NCBI RefSeq assembly: GCF_002286785.1
Contig: NZ_MUJY01000025.1
Coordinates: 1-35,433 of the forward strand
Length of the DNA stretch: 35,433 nt
Source of the DNA: Pseudomonas sp. PIC25
GTDB lineage: Bacteria; Pseudomonadota; Gammaproteobacteria; Pseudomonadales; Pseudomonadaceae
Reading direction: 5' to 3'
Positions 1 to 6,959 of the stretch are shown here, one piece after another. Position 1 is the first letter of the stretch; each line of letters opens with the position of its first letter. Under the pieces are notes generated by a model. That model was not told where the DNA came from. It made no database searches and saw only the letters and a program-made list of their open reading frames with translations. A program made the translations under genes and the position numbers.

Positions 1-1
1 A

Positions 2-82
2 CCGCCCAAGGCCATCAAGGCCCAGGACGGTGAAGATTTCGAAGACCCGCTATCCAGTGGATCGGAAGGCTGCTCCGCTTAA
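2..82 (+). CDS. C-terminal fragment of an unidentified protein
   Basis: An open frame enters from the left edge and stops at TAA (80-82). It gives 26 residues, an acidic Ser/Gly-rich tail ending GSEGCSA. The tail is too short to assign to a family. It is uncertain whether this is coding at all. The support is only an open frame at the edge that stops just before a non-coding stretch. Confidence 0.3.
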   Translation, partial: PPKAIKAQDGEDFEDPLSSGSEGCSA

Positions 83-208
83 GTGAACAGCATTACGGCA
101 TTGCGCCGGCTTTTTTGTGTCTGATGAAAAGCGGACCGGTCCTCATCCGACAGAGCGATGACCGAACCCGGCGGACTGCCCCGCAGATTTGCCCGGCTCG
201 GCCAACCA

Positions 209-235
209 GGCGCGGCGCCCCCCCCGCGCCGCGCC
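209..235 (-). terminator. GC-rich hairpin downstream of the copper storage gene
   Basis: A perfect 9-bp inverted repeat (209-217 with 227-235, GGCGCGGCG/CGCCGCGCC) encloses a C-rich 9-nt loop. It lies just past the stop of the minus-strand copper storage gene. No T-run follows on the minus strand, so this is a stable hairpin that may end or protect the transcript rather than a classic intrinsic terminator. Confidence 0.35.
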
Positions 236-241
236 CTCGCC

Positions 242-562
242 TCAGGCCGCCATGCGCCGGCATTCCTCGGCGCAGCTCATGCAGGCCTTGGAGCAGGCCT
301 GACAATGACCCGCCTCATGCTTGGCGCATTCCTCGCCACAGGCTTGGCAAACCTCCGCACACAGAGCGCAGAAGCGCTTGGCGAAGGGGCTCTGCCGGGT
401 CATCATCACCGCCGCTAATTGGCACATGGCCGCGCAATCGAGGTCCAGTTGAATGCAGCGTGCCATCATCTGCACGTTATCTTCGCGCAGGCATGATGCG
501 GCGCAGTTCTCGCAGGTCAGGGCGCAATCGCGGCAGGCCTGGATACAGGTATCGAAATTCAT
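242..562 (-). CDS. Cytosolic copper storage protein (Csp3-like, four-helix bundle)
   Basis: This 106-aa protein has 19 cysteines, mostly in CxxC and CxxxC spacings (Cys 6, 10, 13, 17, 20, 24, 36, 43, 47, 65, 68, 72, 75, 79, 87, 90, 94, 97, 101). That is the pattern of DUF326 / Csp proteins, in which Cys side chains line the core of a four-helix bundle and bind many Cu(I) ions. There is no signal peptide, so it should act in the cytosol like Csp3 rather than the exported Csp1. The start is supported by a GGGAG motif about 9 nt upstream. It sits 13 bp behind the exported Cys/His protein on the same strand, so the two are probably co-transcribed. The neighbouring copper genes support a copper buffering or storage role. 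Family assignment is strong; metal load is inferred. Confidence 0.9.
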   Translation of the reverse strand: MNFDTCIQACRDCALTCENCAASCLREDNVQMMARCIQLDLDCAAMCQLAAVMMTRQSPFAKRFCALCAEVCQACGEECAKHEAGHCQACSKACMSCAEECRRMAA

Positions 563-575
563 GGGGGATCTCCCG

Positions 576-926
576 TCATTCGGTCATCGAGGTAAGTGGA
601 TGGATGCCAGCGGCCAGCGCCCAAGGAGGACGATCCGGCAACAGGGGATGCGGGGGTACGTAGTGAACGGGCTCGTCCGGCACGGCGAAAATCGCCGTCG
701 ATGCGGTCAATGGCGGAGTGTCGTTCGGGATCGCCGCGACAAGACAGCAATGACCTGCCGTGCAGGCCAGGGCGTGCACGCCTCGGTGCGTTGTCGGATG
801 GACGCTCTGGTGTGCCAGGGCTTCCCGACACGGTGGCGCCGCCAGGCACTGCGCCTGCACCTCGGCGGACAGCAGTACGCCCGCCAGCAGCACCAGCATA
901 ATGAGCAACGGCATGCGGGGTGGCAT
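576..926 (-). CDS. Small exported Cys/His protein, CopL/DUF2946-like
   Basis: This 116-aa protein begins with a clear signal peptide (residues 1-25, hydrophobic LLIMLVLLAGVLLSAEVQA). The mature part carries His residues and a Cys cluster (LACTAGHCCL, about residues 53-62), followed by a Pro-rich tail with PDRPPWA. The layout of signal peptide, Cys/His cluster and terminal RPPxA motif matches the protein at 5880-6299, so the two look like divergent paralogues. Proteins of this kind occur in copper-resistance clusters, but their biochemical role is not settled. A GGAGG four bases before the ATG supports the start. It lies upstream of, and is probably co-transcribed with, the copper storage gene. 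The family link is tentative. Confidence 0.65.
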   Translation of the reverse strand: MPPRMPLLIMLVLLAGVLLSAEVQAQCLAAPPCREALAHQSVHPTTHRGVHALACTAGHCCLVAAIPNDTPPLTASTAIFAVPDEPVHYVPPHPLLPDRPPWALAAGIHPLTSMTE

Positions 927-1003
927 CCGTCCTCCGTCGATGGTTCGGACCTAAGGGTGGACTGCCCGGCTCCGGCGAAGTTTTCCTCGATGGCTGAACG
1001 GTC

Positions 1004-1444
1004 GTGCTAGGCGAGCTGTCCGCTTACGCGGGCCTGTTCCTGCTGGCACTGGTGGCGGCGACCCTGCTACCGGCGCAATCGGAAGCGGCGCTGGTGGTCC
1101 TGCTGCTGAGTGGGGACTACTCGACCGCCGGGCTCCTCGCCGCGGCAATCGGCGGCAATACCCTGGGTTCGCTGGTGAACTGGCTGCTCGGCCGCTCCAT
1201 CGAGCACTATCGCAATCGCCGCTGGTTTCCGGCCAATGCGGAACAATTGGCACGTGCGCAGCGCTGGTATCACCGCTACGGGCGCTGGTCGCTGCTGCTG
1301 AGCTGGCTGCCCATCGTCGGCGACCCGCTGACGCTGATCGCCGGAGTCATGCGCGAGCCGCTGCCGAGCTTCCTTTTGATCGTCGCCCTGGCCAAAGCGG
1401 CGCGCTATCTAGTGTTGGCGGGGGTGACGCTAGGGTGGGGATAA
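1004..1444 (+). CDS. YqaA-family inner membrane protein (DedA/VTT-like)
   Basis: This 146-aa protein is hydrophobic with about four membrane-spanning stretches. It has the short YqaA layout: an N-terminal helix, a GGNTLGSLVNWLLGR segment (about residues 50-64), an amphipathic FPANAEQLARAQRWYHRYG segment, then WLPIVGDPLTLIAGVMR, which resembles the conserved re-entrant motif of the SNARE-associated/VTT superfamily. DedA-superfamily proteins are linked to lipid scrambling and membrane homeostasis; YqaA itself is poorly characterised. The start is GTG at 1004 because no ATG precedes the first helix in frame. It is the only plus-strand gene among the copper genes, and short YqaA proteins are often found near metal-resistance loci. 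Its role here is unknown. Confidence 0.8.
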   Translation: MLGELSAYAGLFLLALVAATLLPAQSEAALVVLLLSGDYSTAGLLAAAIGGNTLGSLVNWLLGRSIEHYRNRRWFPANAEQLARAQRWYHRYGRWSLLLSWLPIVGDPLTLIAGVMREPLPSFLLIVALAKAARYLVLAGVTLGWG

Positions 1445-1482
1445 AGGCTGTGCACAGGGACCTCTTCATTCGAGGCACCGCT

Positions 1483-1598
1483 GGGCGGATAAACCCGTCT
1501 CTACAAAGCAGCCGTGCCCTTGTAGGAGCGGCTCTGATCGCGAAGGCTTTACGCAAAAGGCTTCGCCAGCAGAGTTGGCTCCTACAATAAATCCGCCC
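1483..1598. repeat. REP/BIME-type palindromic extragenic repeat
   Basis: Two nested inverted repeats fill the gap between the YqaA gene and the convergent CusF-like gene. The inner one pairs TGTAGGAGCGGCTCTG (from 1521) with the reverse complement of the arm ending CTCCTACA (1586). The outer one pairs GGGCGGAT (1483-1490) with ATCCGCCC (1591-1598). The TGTAGGAGC start is typical of Pseudomonas REP sequences. It probably also terminates or stabilises transcripts from both sides. Confidence 0.8.
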
Positions 1599-1680
1599 CT
1601 GCATTGCATGGGTCCCATGGTGTAGAGGCGAACTCATCTGCCCGACGCAGTTTCGCCAGGCAGATGCCCCCCAACAGGCC

Positions 1681-2025
1681 TCACTGCGCCGGCTTGATCT
1701 CGGTGACGACGATGGCGCCACCTTCCTGTTCGGCCTGGAACAGGACCTTGTCGCCCGGCTTGAGCCCGTCCAGCAGCGCGGCGTCGCGGACGCGGAAGAC
1801 CATGGTCATGGGGGGCATGCCCAGGCTCTTGAGCGGGCCGTGACGCAGGGTGATCTTCTTCGCCGCGGCGTCCACCTTGCGCACTTCGCCCTGGTTCATC
1901 TCCTCGTTCTGCGCCAACTGCATGTGTCCCGCGTGAGCCGAGTGGTCGACGCTCTCGGCGGCCTGGACCCAGAGCGGTTGAACCAGCCCAACGGCGAGCA
2001 GGACGGCAGTCATCAGTGCTTTCAT
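1681..2025 (-). CDS. Periplasmic copper-binding protein, CusF-like
   Basis: This 114-aa protein has a signal peptide (residues 1-22), a His/Met-rich linker (DHSAHAGHM), then a CusF-type OB-fold domain from about residue 45. The metal-site region is KITLRHGPLKSLGMPPMTM. His62, Met73 and Met75 match the His and two Met ligands of E. coli CusF. Met70 stands where CusF has the Trp that caps the copper by a cation-pi contact. CusF carries Cu(I)/Ag(I) in the periplasm and hands it to an RND efflux pump. The ATG at 2025 is chosen because it begins the signal peptide and follows a GGGAGAG site; the open frame extends further upstream but overlaps the cupredoxin gene. A terminator separates it from the cupredoxin gene. 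Its pump partner is not in this window. Confidence 0.88.
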   Translation of the reverse strand: MKALMTAVLLAVGLVQPLWVQAAESVDHSAHAGHMQLAQNEEMNQGEVRKVDAAAKKITLRHGPLKSLGMPPMTMVFRVRDAALLDGLKPGDKVLFQAEQEGGAIVVTEIKPAQ

Positions 2026-2067
2026 CGGTTCTCTCCCATTTCTCGCGGGCGCAGGATGCCCCGCGTC

Positions 2068-2099
2068 AAAAAAACAGGGTCGGCGGATACCCACCGACC
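2068..2099 (-). terminator. Intrinsic terminator after the cupredoxin gene
   Basis: On the minus strand, the stem GGTCGGTGG / CCGCCGACC (one G-T pair, 4-nt loop) is followed by CTG and seven T residues. It lies between the cupredoxin stop and the CusF-like start. It should end or attenuate the operon transcript, so the CusF-like gene may get less transcript than the upstream genes or rely on its own promoter. Confidence 0.8.
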
Positions 2100-2108
2100 G
2101 CCTCTCAT

Positions 2109-2615
2109 TCATTTGGCAGACACGACCTTGATTCGCCCGACCATACCCGCCTCGTAGTGACCGGGAATCAGGCAGGCGAAGTGGAATTCGCCCGGACGGT
2201 TGAAGGTCCAGACGATCTCGCCGCGCTTGCCGGGGGCGACGTGGGCCATGTAGGGCTCGTCGTGCTCCATGCCGGGAAATTTCTTCATCAGCGCGGCGTG
2301 CTGGTCGAGCTCCGGCTTGGTGCCGATGACGAACTCGTGCATCACCTGGCCGTCGTTGTGGTGGACGAAACGCACCGTCTCGCCCGCCTTGACCTTGATG
2401 AAGTCGGGGTTGAAGCGCATGGCGTCGGACATGCTCACCTCGATGGTACGGTCGGCCTCCTTGCGTTCGCCGGCGATGCCCCAATCCTTCTGCTCCTTGA
2501 CCACCGGTCTGGCATGGCCGGAACCGGATTGATCACCATGGGCATGGGCCTGAGCGGCAGCGCCCAAGGCCCCCAGCATCAGTGCAGGGGCCACCATTTT
2601 GCGGATTCGTTTCAT
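2109..2615 (-). CDS. Periplasmic cupredoxin (plastocyanin-like copper protein)
   Basis: This 168-aa protein has a signal peptide (residues 1-26, ending AQAHA) and a cupredoxin domain (about residues 58-166). The type-1 copper ligands are visible: His93 in MHEF, then Cys148, His153 and Met158 in FACLIPGHYEAGM. The mature N-terminus is His-rich (AHGDQSGSGHARP), which may bind additional copper. Cupredoxins of this kind are found beside multicopper oxidases in copper-resistance loci and may pass electrons or copper. ATG 2615 is preferred over one seven codons upstream because it starts directly with the Lys/Arg-rich signal peptide and has a GAGAGAGC site upstream. It is 23 bp behind the oxidase gene, which implies one operon. 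Confidence 0.88.
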   Translation of the reverse strand: MKRIRKMVAPALMLGALGAAAQAHAHGDQSGSGHARPVVKEQKDWGIAGERKEADRTIEVSMSDAMRFNPDFIKVKAGETVRFVHHNDGQVMHEFVIGTKPELDQHAALMKKFPGMEHDEPYMAHVAPGKRGEIVWTFNRPGEFHFACLIPGHYEAGMVGRIKVVSAK

Positions 2616-2638
2616 CGGTTCTGCTCTCTCTTTCACGT

Positions 2639-4048
2639 TCAGTGATCGGTATGCCCACCGGGCTTGCGTACATTCACTTCAACCTCAGGCGAGGCCTGCT
2701 GGCGGGGCATCGATTGCCCGCCTGCACTGGACGAGCGAGTCGGCTCGGCCAGGGCACCACGCCATTCGGACGCCACGGTACCTTCGGGATGGCGATACCA
2801 GCCGTGGTCGCGGTAGTCGCCGGGCTTCTGGTCGGCGCGGACCTTGAGCACGGTGAACATGCCGCCCATTTCCACCGAGCCGAACGGGCCGTCGCCGGTC
2901 ATCATCGGCGCGGTGTTGTCCGGCAGCGGCATTTCCATCTCGGCCATGTCGGCCATGCCGCGTTCGCCCATCACCATGTAGTCGGGAATCAGGCCGGTGA
3001 TCTTCTTCGCCAAGCCACGGTGGTCCACGCCAATCATGGTCGGCACGTCATGGCCCATGGCGTTCATGGTGTGGTGGCTCTTGTGGCAGTGCAGCGCCCA
3101 GTCGCCCTCCTCGTCGGCGATGAACTCGACCTGGCGCATCTGCCCCACCGCCACATCGGTGGTGACCTCCGGCCAGCGTGCGCTCTTCGGCACCGGGCCG
3201 CCATCGGTACCGGTGACCTCGAACTCGTGGCCATGCAGGTGGATCGGGTGATTGGTCATGGTCAGGTTGCCGACGCGGATGCGTACCCGGTCGCCCTTGC
3301 GCACCACCAGCGGGTCGATGCCGGGGAAGATCCGGCTGTTGAAGGCCCACAGGTTGAAGTCGAGCATGGTCATGATCTTCGGCGTAAAGCTGCCCGGCTC
3401 GATGTCGTAGGCGCTGAGCAGGAAGCAGAAGTCGCGGTCGACTTCCTCGATCAGCGGATGCGGCGCCTTCGGATGGGTCACCCAGAAGCCCATCATGCCC
3501 ATGGCCATCTGGGTCATTTCGTCGGCGTGCGGGTGGTACATGAAGGTGCCGGGCCGGCGTGCGACGAACTCGTAGACGAAGGTCTTGCCCGGCTGGATGG
3601 CCTTCTGCGTCAGTCCGGCAACCCCGTCCATGCCGTTCGGCAGACGCTGGCCGTGCCAGTGGATGCTGGTGTGCTCCGGCAGGCGGTTGGTGACGAAGAT
3701 GCGCACACGGTCGCCTTCCACCACCTCGATGGTCGGCCCCGGCGACTGGCCGTTGTAGCCCCACAGATGGGCCTTGAAGCCGGGCGCCATCTCGCGAACC
3801 ACCGGCTCGGCGACTAGGTGGAACTCCTTGACCCCGTTGTTCATCCGCCAGGGCAGTGTCCAGCCGTTGAGGGTGACCACCGGGCGGTACGGCACGCCGT
3901 TCTCCGGCTGCAGCGGTGGCTGGGTATCCGGCCCGCCCTGGGAAACGATCTCGGGCAGCCCGGCCATCGCCGTTCGACTGACCGAGGAAGCGGCTGCCGC
4001 CGCGGTGATGGCGCCGGCACCGAGGAAGAAATCACGTCGTGAAACCAT
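2639..4048 (-). CDS. Tat-exported two-domain multicopper oxidase (CopA/CueO-like)
   Basis: This 469-aa protein opens with MVSRRDFF, a twin-arginine signal, and an Ala-rich hydrophobic stretch. All four copper-binding motifs are present: HWHG (about 130-133), HPH (172-174), HPIHLHGH (267-274) and HCHKSHH (320-326), followed by a Met as type-1 axial ligand. The first and last motifs are only about 190 residues apart, so only two full cupredoxin domains are expected instead of the three of CueO. The C-terminal tail is Met-rich (MVMGERGMADMAEMEM). The likely role is oxidation of Cu(I) to less toxic Cu(II) in the periplasm. ATG 4048 is chosen because it gives a clean Tat signal; a TTG at 4069 would overlap the upstream stop. 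It is in an operon with the TolC-like and cupredoxin genes. Confidence 0.92.
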   Translation of the reverse strand: MVSRRDFFLGAGAITAAAAASSVSRTAMAGLPEIVSQGGPDTQPPLQPENGVPYRPVVTLNGWTLPWRMNNGVKEFHLVAEPVVREMAPGFKAHLWGYNGQSPGPTIEVVEGDRVRIFVTNRLPEHTSIHWHGQRLPNGMDGVAGLTQKAIQPGKTFVYEFVARRPGTFMYHPHADEMTQMAMGMMGFWVTHPKAPHPLIEEVDRDFCFLLSAYDIEPGSFTPKIMTMLDFNLWAFNSRIFPGIDPLVVRKGDRVRIRVGNLTMTNHPIHLHGHEFEVTGTDGGPVPKSARWPEVTTDVAVGQMRQVEFIADEEGDWALHCHKSHHTMNAMGHDVPTMIGVDHRGLAKKITGLIPDYMVMGERGMADMAEMEMPLPDNTAPMMTGDGPFGSVEMGGMFTVLKVRADQKPGDYRDHGWYRHPEGTVASEWRGALAEPTRSSSAGGQSMPRQQASPEVEVNVRKPGGHTDH

Positions 4049-4065
4049 AGTTATCGGAATCCTGT

Positions 4066-5481
4066 TCAATGACCGGCGGGTGCTTCGGCAGCCATCTCGA
4101 CGCCGGAGGAAGCGGACAGGCTGGGTTTTCCGACCAGGGCCATGTCCAGGTCGGCGCGGGCGATCCAGAAATCGCGCAGGGCGTCGATGTAGCCGTTGAC
4201 GCTGGCCATCTGCGTGCGGGCGTCGGCGAGCAGTTCGAACACGCCGATCAACATGCCGTTGTAACGCAGCACGTTTTCCTCGGCGATGCGTTGGCGCAGC
4301 GGCAGGATCTCATCGCGGTAATGGCGGGCGATGTCGTAGGCCGAGCGGTAGCCGAAGTAGGCCTCGCGTACCTCCGAACGGGCATTGATGGCTGTCTCGG
4401 CGGTGCGTTCCAGGGCCTGCCGGTACAGCGACTCGGCCTTGGCCACGCGCGCACCGCTCCAGTCGAACAGCGGCAGCTCGACGCTGATCTCGTAGCCGCG
4501 CTGGGTCGGCTCCTCGTTGGAAGAGTTGTGCACCGCGCCCAGCTCCAGCACGTTGACGAAGCGGGTGGTCCTGCTCAGCCCGAGGTTCTTCGCCAGGCTC
4601 TCGGCGCCGAGCTTCGCGGCTTCGATATCCAGGCGGCTGGCCATGGCGGTACGTTCGATATCCGGCAGCTCGTCGACGTTCTCCGGCAGGTCGGGCAGGC
4701 GTTCCGGCAACTGGAAGGCGGTCTGCTCGCCCCACAGCCCGAGCAGCCGGATCAGGCGCTCCCGCGCGGCGGTGCGGGCCTGCTCGGCGCGAACCAGGTT
4801 AAGGCTGGCGTCGGCATAGAAGCTCTGCTCGCGAGCCCGCTGCAACTTGCTGAAGTTCCCCGCTTCGGCCATGCGCCGAGCCAGTTCGGCGCTGGCGTCG
4901 GCAGCCTCCTTGACCTTACCCATGTAGCGCAGGCTCTCTTCGGCGGCGACGGCCTGGTAGTAGGCCTTGCGGGTCTCGGCGGCGAGTTCGAGTACACGCA
5001 GACTGGTCTCCCGCTGTACCTGCTCGAAGCGCCGGGCCTCCATGCGCCGGGTCATGGGCATGGCGATCAGGCGCGCGACGTTCAGGTGCACGCCGCGCTC
5101 CAGCTCCACTTCGTCGCCCTTGGTCAGGCGACCGAAGGAGAAGCCGGGATTGGGCAACCGCCCGGCCTGGACCAGATCGGCCTCGGAAATGCCCAGCTCA
5201 TGGAACGACGCCTGCAAACCGGGGTTGTTGAACAGGGCGACCTGCACGGCGTCGTCGACGCTCAGGGGCTTGGTCAACAGGTCGCCGACCCGCTGCTTCA
5301 ACTGTTCGCGCTCGCTGTCCGAACGGGCCCAGACAACCTCTTTGTCGAGACGCTCGCCGACGGTTCGCTCGACGCTGGAGAACCCGCCGTCCTTCGAGAA
5401 ACCGGCACAGCCCCCGAGGCCGAGCAGGGCCACGGCGAGCAGCGCAAGGCGACCGACGCGGCGTGGATTCGATGCACGCAT
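4066..5481 (-). CDS. TolC-family outer-membrane efflux lipoprotein
   Basis: This 471-aa protein starts with a lipoprotein signal ending LGLGGC (Cys25 acylated). Two long outer-membrane efflux repeats of alpha-helical coil follow, with the typical AVQVALFNNPGLQASFHELGI start and a RSEVREAYFGYRSAYDIA segment in the second repeat. Such proteins form the outer-membrane channel of RND-type pumps (CusC/CzcC type). ATG 5481 begins the signal peptide and follows GAGGAG; the longer open frame upstream is not needed. It ends 17 bp before the oxidase gene. No periplasmic adaptor or RND pump gene is nearby, so it either works with a pump encoded elsewhere or has another envelope role in copper handling. 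Confidence 0.88.
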   Translation of the reverse strand: MRASNPRRVGRLALLAVALLGLGGCAGFSKDGGFSSVERTVGERLDKEVVWARSDSEREQLKQRVGDLLTKPLSVDDAVQVALFNNPGLQASFHELGISEADLVQAGRLPNPGFSFGRLTKGDEVELERGVHLNVARLIAMPMTRRMEARRFEQVQRETSLRVLELAAETRKAYYQAVAAEESLRYMGKVKEAADASAELARRMAEAGNFSKLQRAREQSFYADASLNLVRAEQARTAARERLIRLLGLWGEQTAFQLPERLPDLPENVDELPDIERTAMASRLDIEAAKLGAESLAKNLGLSRTTRFVNVLELGAVHNSSNEEPTQRGYEISVELPLFDWSGARVAKAESLYRQALERTAETAINARSEVREAYFGYRSAYDIARHYRDEILPLRQRIAEENVLRYNGMLIGVFELLADARTQMASVNGYIDALRDFWIARADLDMALVGKPSLSASSGVEMAAEAPAGH

Positions 5482-5491
5482 GGGTGGCTCC

Positions 5492-5806
5492 TCAGTGCTG
5501 CATATGGCCGGAATGCCCGTTGGATTCCGCCCCGGCCTCGGGCTCGGCGGCATCCTCCTGGTAGGCTTCCATGGCGTAGCTGCGCCAACCGCCGATGCGG
5601 CCGACGGTGTCGTTGGTAACGCGCCAGTCGGCGACTTCTGCGGGCTCTTCGAAGCGGCGGTAATCGGCCAGCGGCGACCGATAGACCGCCTCGGGAACGG
5701 TGGCGCCGGCGTCGCGTGGGTCCGGCTCGGCGTGAACCGGGGTGCTCAGGCTGAACAGCGGAATGCAGGCCAGCGCCCACAATCCGGGTAAGGCATGACG
5801 AAGCAT
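5492..5806 (-). CDS. Conserved small exported protein of copper clusters, function unknown
   Basis: This 104-aa protein has a signal peptide (residues 1-27, ending PVHA) and a mostly acidic mature part with a central block PLADYRRFEEPAEVADWR (about 46-62), a TVGRIGGWRSYAMEA block (about 67-81), and a His/Met tail ending GHSGHMQH that could bind metal. I do not recognise a characterised family. It lies 10 bp upstream of the TolC-like lipoprotein gene on the same strand, so a link to copper efflux is plausible. The ATG at 5806 begins the signal peptide; a longer upstream frame overlaps the CopL-like gene and has no export signal. Confidence 0.75.
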   Translation of the reverse strand: MLRHALPGLWALACIPLFSLSTPVHAEPDPRDAGATVPEAVYRSPLADYRRFEEPAEVADWRVTNDTVGRIGGWRSYAMEAYQEDAAEPEAGAESNGHSGHMQH

Positions 5807-5879
5807 GAATGTCTCTCTCGCAAGGGTCGGTCGCCGATCTCGTGCCGGCAAAAGGGGCGCGCGCCAGGCGCGCCGGGAC

Positions 5880-6299
5880 TCAGGCGAGAGCTCTCGGGGG
5901 CCGCTCGGGCGCTTCGCCGATGAAGCCGGCGAAGGACACGAAGGCAACAATCGCCAGGGGGGCGTCGGGCAGGATGGGGGAATTGTGCAGCGTGGTGGTG
6001 GTCATGCTGGCGTGGCAGCAGGCGGAGCAGAGGCTACAGGAAGCATTGCCAGCCAGGTGGCCATCATGCCCCGCCGATGGCGAATCCGGCTGGGCGGAAG
6101 TCGCCTGGGGCCGACCGTGCTCGTGCGCGCGTCCTGCCTCCGAACCATGGGTGTGGGCCGGGGCACTCGCCTGGACAGCATCACGATGATGCTCACCCAC
6201 TCCGCAGAACGGCATGGACACCGCCGCGATGGCCTTGAAGGGCATCGCCAGCATCAGTATCCAGAGCAGCGCAAGGCGCAGGGAAGCCGTCAGGGTCAT
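5880..6299 (-). CDS. CopL/DUF2946-like exported Cys/His metal-binding protein
   Basis: This 139-aa protein has an N-terminal membrane or signal segment (residues 8-25), a His-rich middle (EHHRDAV, HTHGSEAGRAHEHG, GHDGHLAG) and a Cys cluster NASCSLCSACCHAS (about 85-98). A second hydrophobic stretch and a C-terminal PPERPPRA motif follow. This is the layout of small DUF2946/CopL-like proteins found at the start of copper operons; CopL is reported to affect expression of the copper genes. It is the first well-supported gene of the minus-strand cluster, 73 bp upstream of the exported protein. Whether it regulates or merely binds copper cannot be told from sequence. It resembles the shorter protein at 576-926. 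Confidence 0.75.
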   Translation of the reverse strand: MTLTASLRLALLWILMLAMPFKAIAAVSMPFCGVGEHHRDAVQASAPAHTHGSEAGRAHEHGRPQATSAQPDSPSAGHDGHLAGNASCSLCSACCHASMTTTTLHNSPILPDAPLAIVAFVSFAGFIGEAPERPPRALA

Positions 6300-6334
6300 G
6301 GGGCAGTCAGGGCCGGCAACGAACGATGAGCCGC

Positions 6335-6365
6335 ATTATGCATCGACTTCCCCGGCTCGTGGCAA
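6335..6365 (-). promoter_or_regulatory. Possible sigma-70-like promoter for the copper operon
   Basis: On the minus strand TTGCCA (6365-6360) is followed after 19 bp by CATAAT (6340-6335), about 36 bp upstream of the CopL-like ATG. The long spacer would suit a promoter that needs an activator such as a MerR- or CopR-type regulator. No regulator binding site could be identified with confidence. Confidence 0.3.
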
Positions 6366-6440
6366 ACCTGACAGAAAAGTAATGAGTCGCCGGCATTCGC
6401 CCACAAACCGGATCGTCGCAGGGACGGCCGGCACGCCGCC

Positions 6441-6605
6441 TCACTCCGGACGTGTCCGCCCGGTGCCCGGTTGCTCCCGGTCGACCTTGGCCGTTACCCG
6501 TGGCGACGGTCGTGGTTCGTTGGCCGCATGCTTCTGCCGTGTGTCCGGCTCGGCGCGGGACAACGGATCGGGCAGTCGCTCGATGTCGAAATAAGGAAGT
6601 TGCAT
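6441..6605 (-). CDS. Possible 54-aa small protein
   Basis: This short open frame starts MQLPYFDIERLPDPLSR and ends with a Pro/Arg-rich tail. The support is a near-perfect AAGGAG ribosome site eight bases before the ATG at 6605. Its position is also consistent with a real gene: it is on the same strand as, and 141 bp upstream of, the CopL-like gene. It has no Cys, no signal peptide and no membrane segment. I do not recognise it. It could be a small gene of the copper cluster or a chance frame in GC-rich DNA; conservation would decide. Confidence 0.45.
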   Translation of the reverse strand: MQLPYFDIERLPDPLSRAEPDTRQKHAANEPRPSPRVTAKVDREQPGTGRTRPE

Positions 6606-6959
6606 GGCACATTCTCCTTCCGGAACCTGTCCGGATACTGCCTGGGTGCCCCTTTCGCGTCTTCGTCGTACCGTCGCGGCGGCGTCGCTGGAACGCCATC
6701 CGATACCGGGACGTAATCCAAGTATGGACCCGCTCAGGGAGCGGCACTGCCTTTTCCAGCCAAACGGCCGTCGGTGGATTCATGCCGATCGACGAAGGGA
6801 CGGTTCGTTGACGACAGAACCATCGGAAGCAATAACCCCGCCCATTTGGGCCGACTTGGCGACGCCGGGAGCGCGAGCCGCCGAACGGTCATGCGCCGCT
6901 GTGACGCTGGCGTGGTTCATGCAGTCATTGAAGTGTCATCCGTGCCGTAGTTTTCTCGC
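6606..6959. other. Intergenic stretch without a convincing gene
   Basis: These 354 bases separate the copper region from the plus-strand ChaC gene. Open frames exist on both strands, but none has a recognisable product together with a ribosome site. It must hold the promoter for ChaC, and perhaps one for the small minus-strand ORF. No clear palindrome or -10/-35 pair stands out. Confidence 0.5.

Noticed and set aside
6369-6385. TGACAGAAAAGTAATGA as a copper-responsive CopR/CusR box
   Set aside because: It loosely recalls such boxes, but the two halves are not symmetric and it matches no direct-repeat form I know.
6307-6783. 158-codon minus-strand frame upstream of the copper operon
   Set aside because: It is Arg/Thr-rich with no domain and no ribosome site. 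The shorter frame at 6441-6605 in another register has the better signal.
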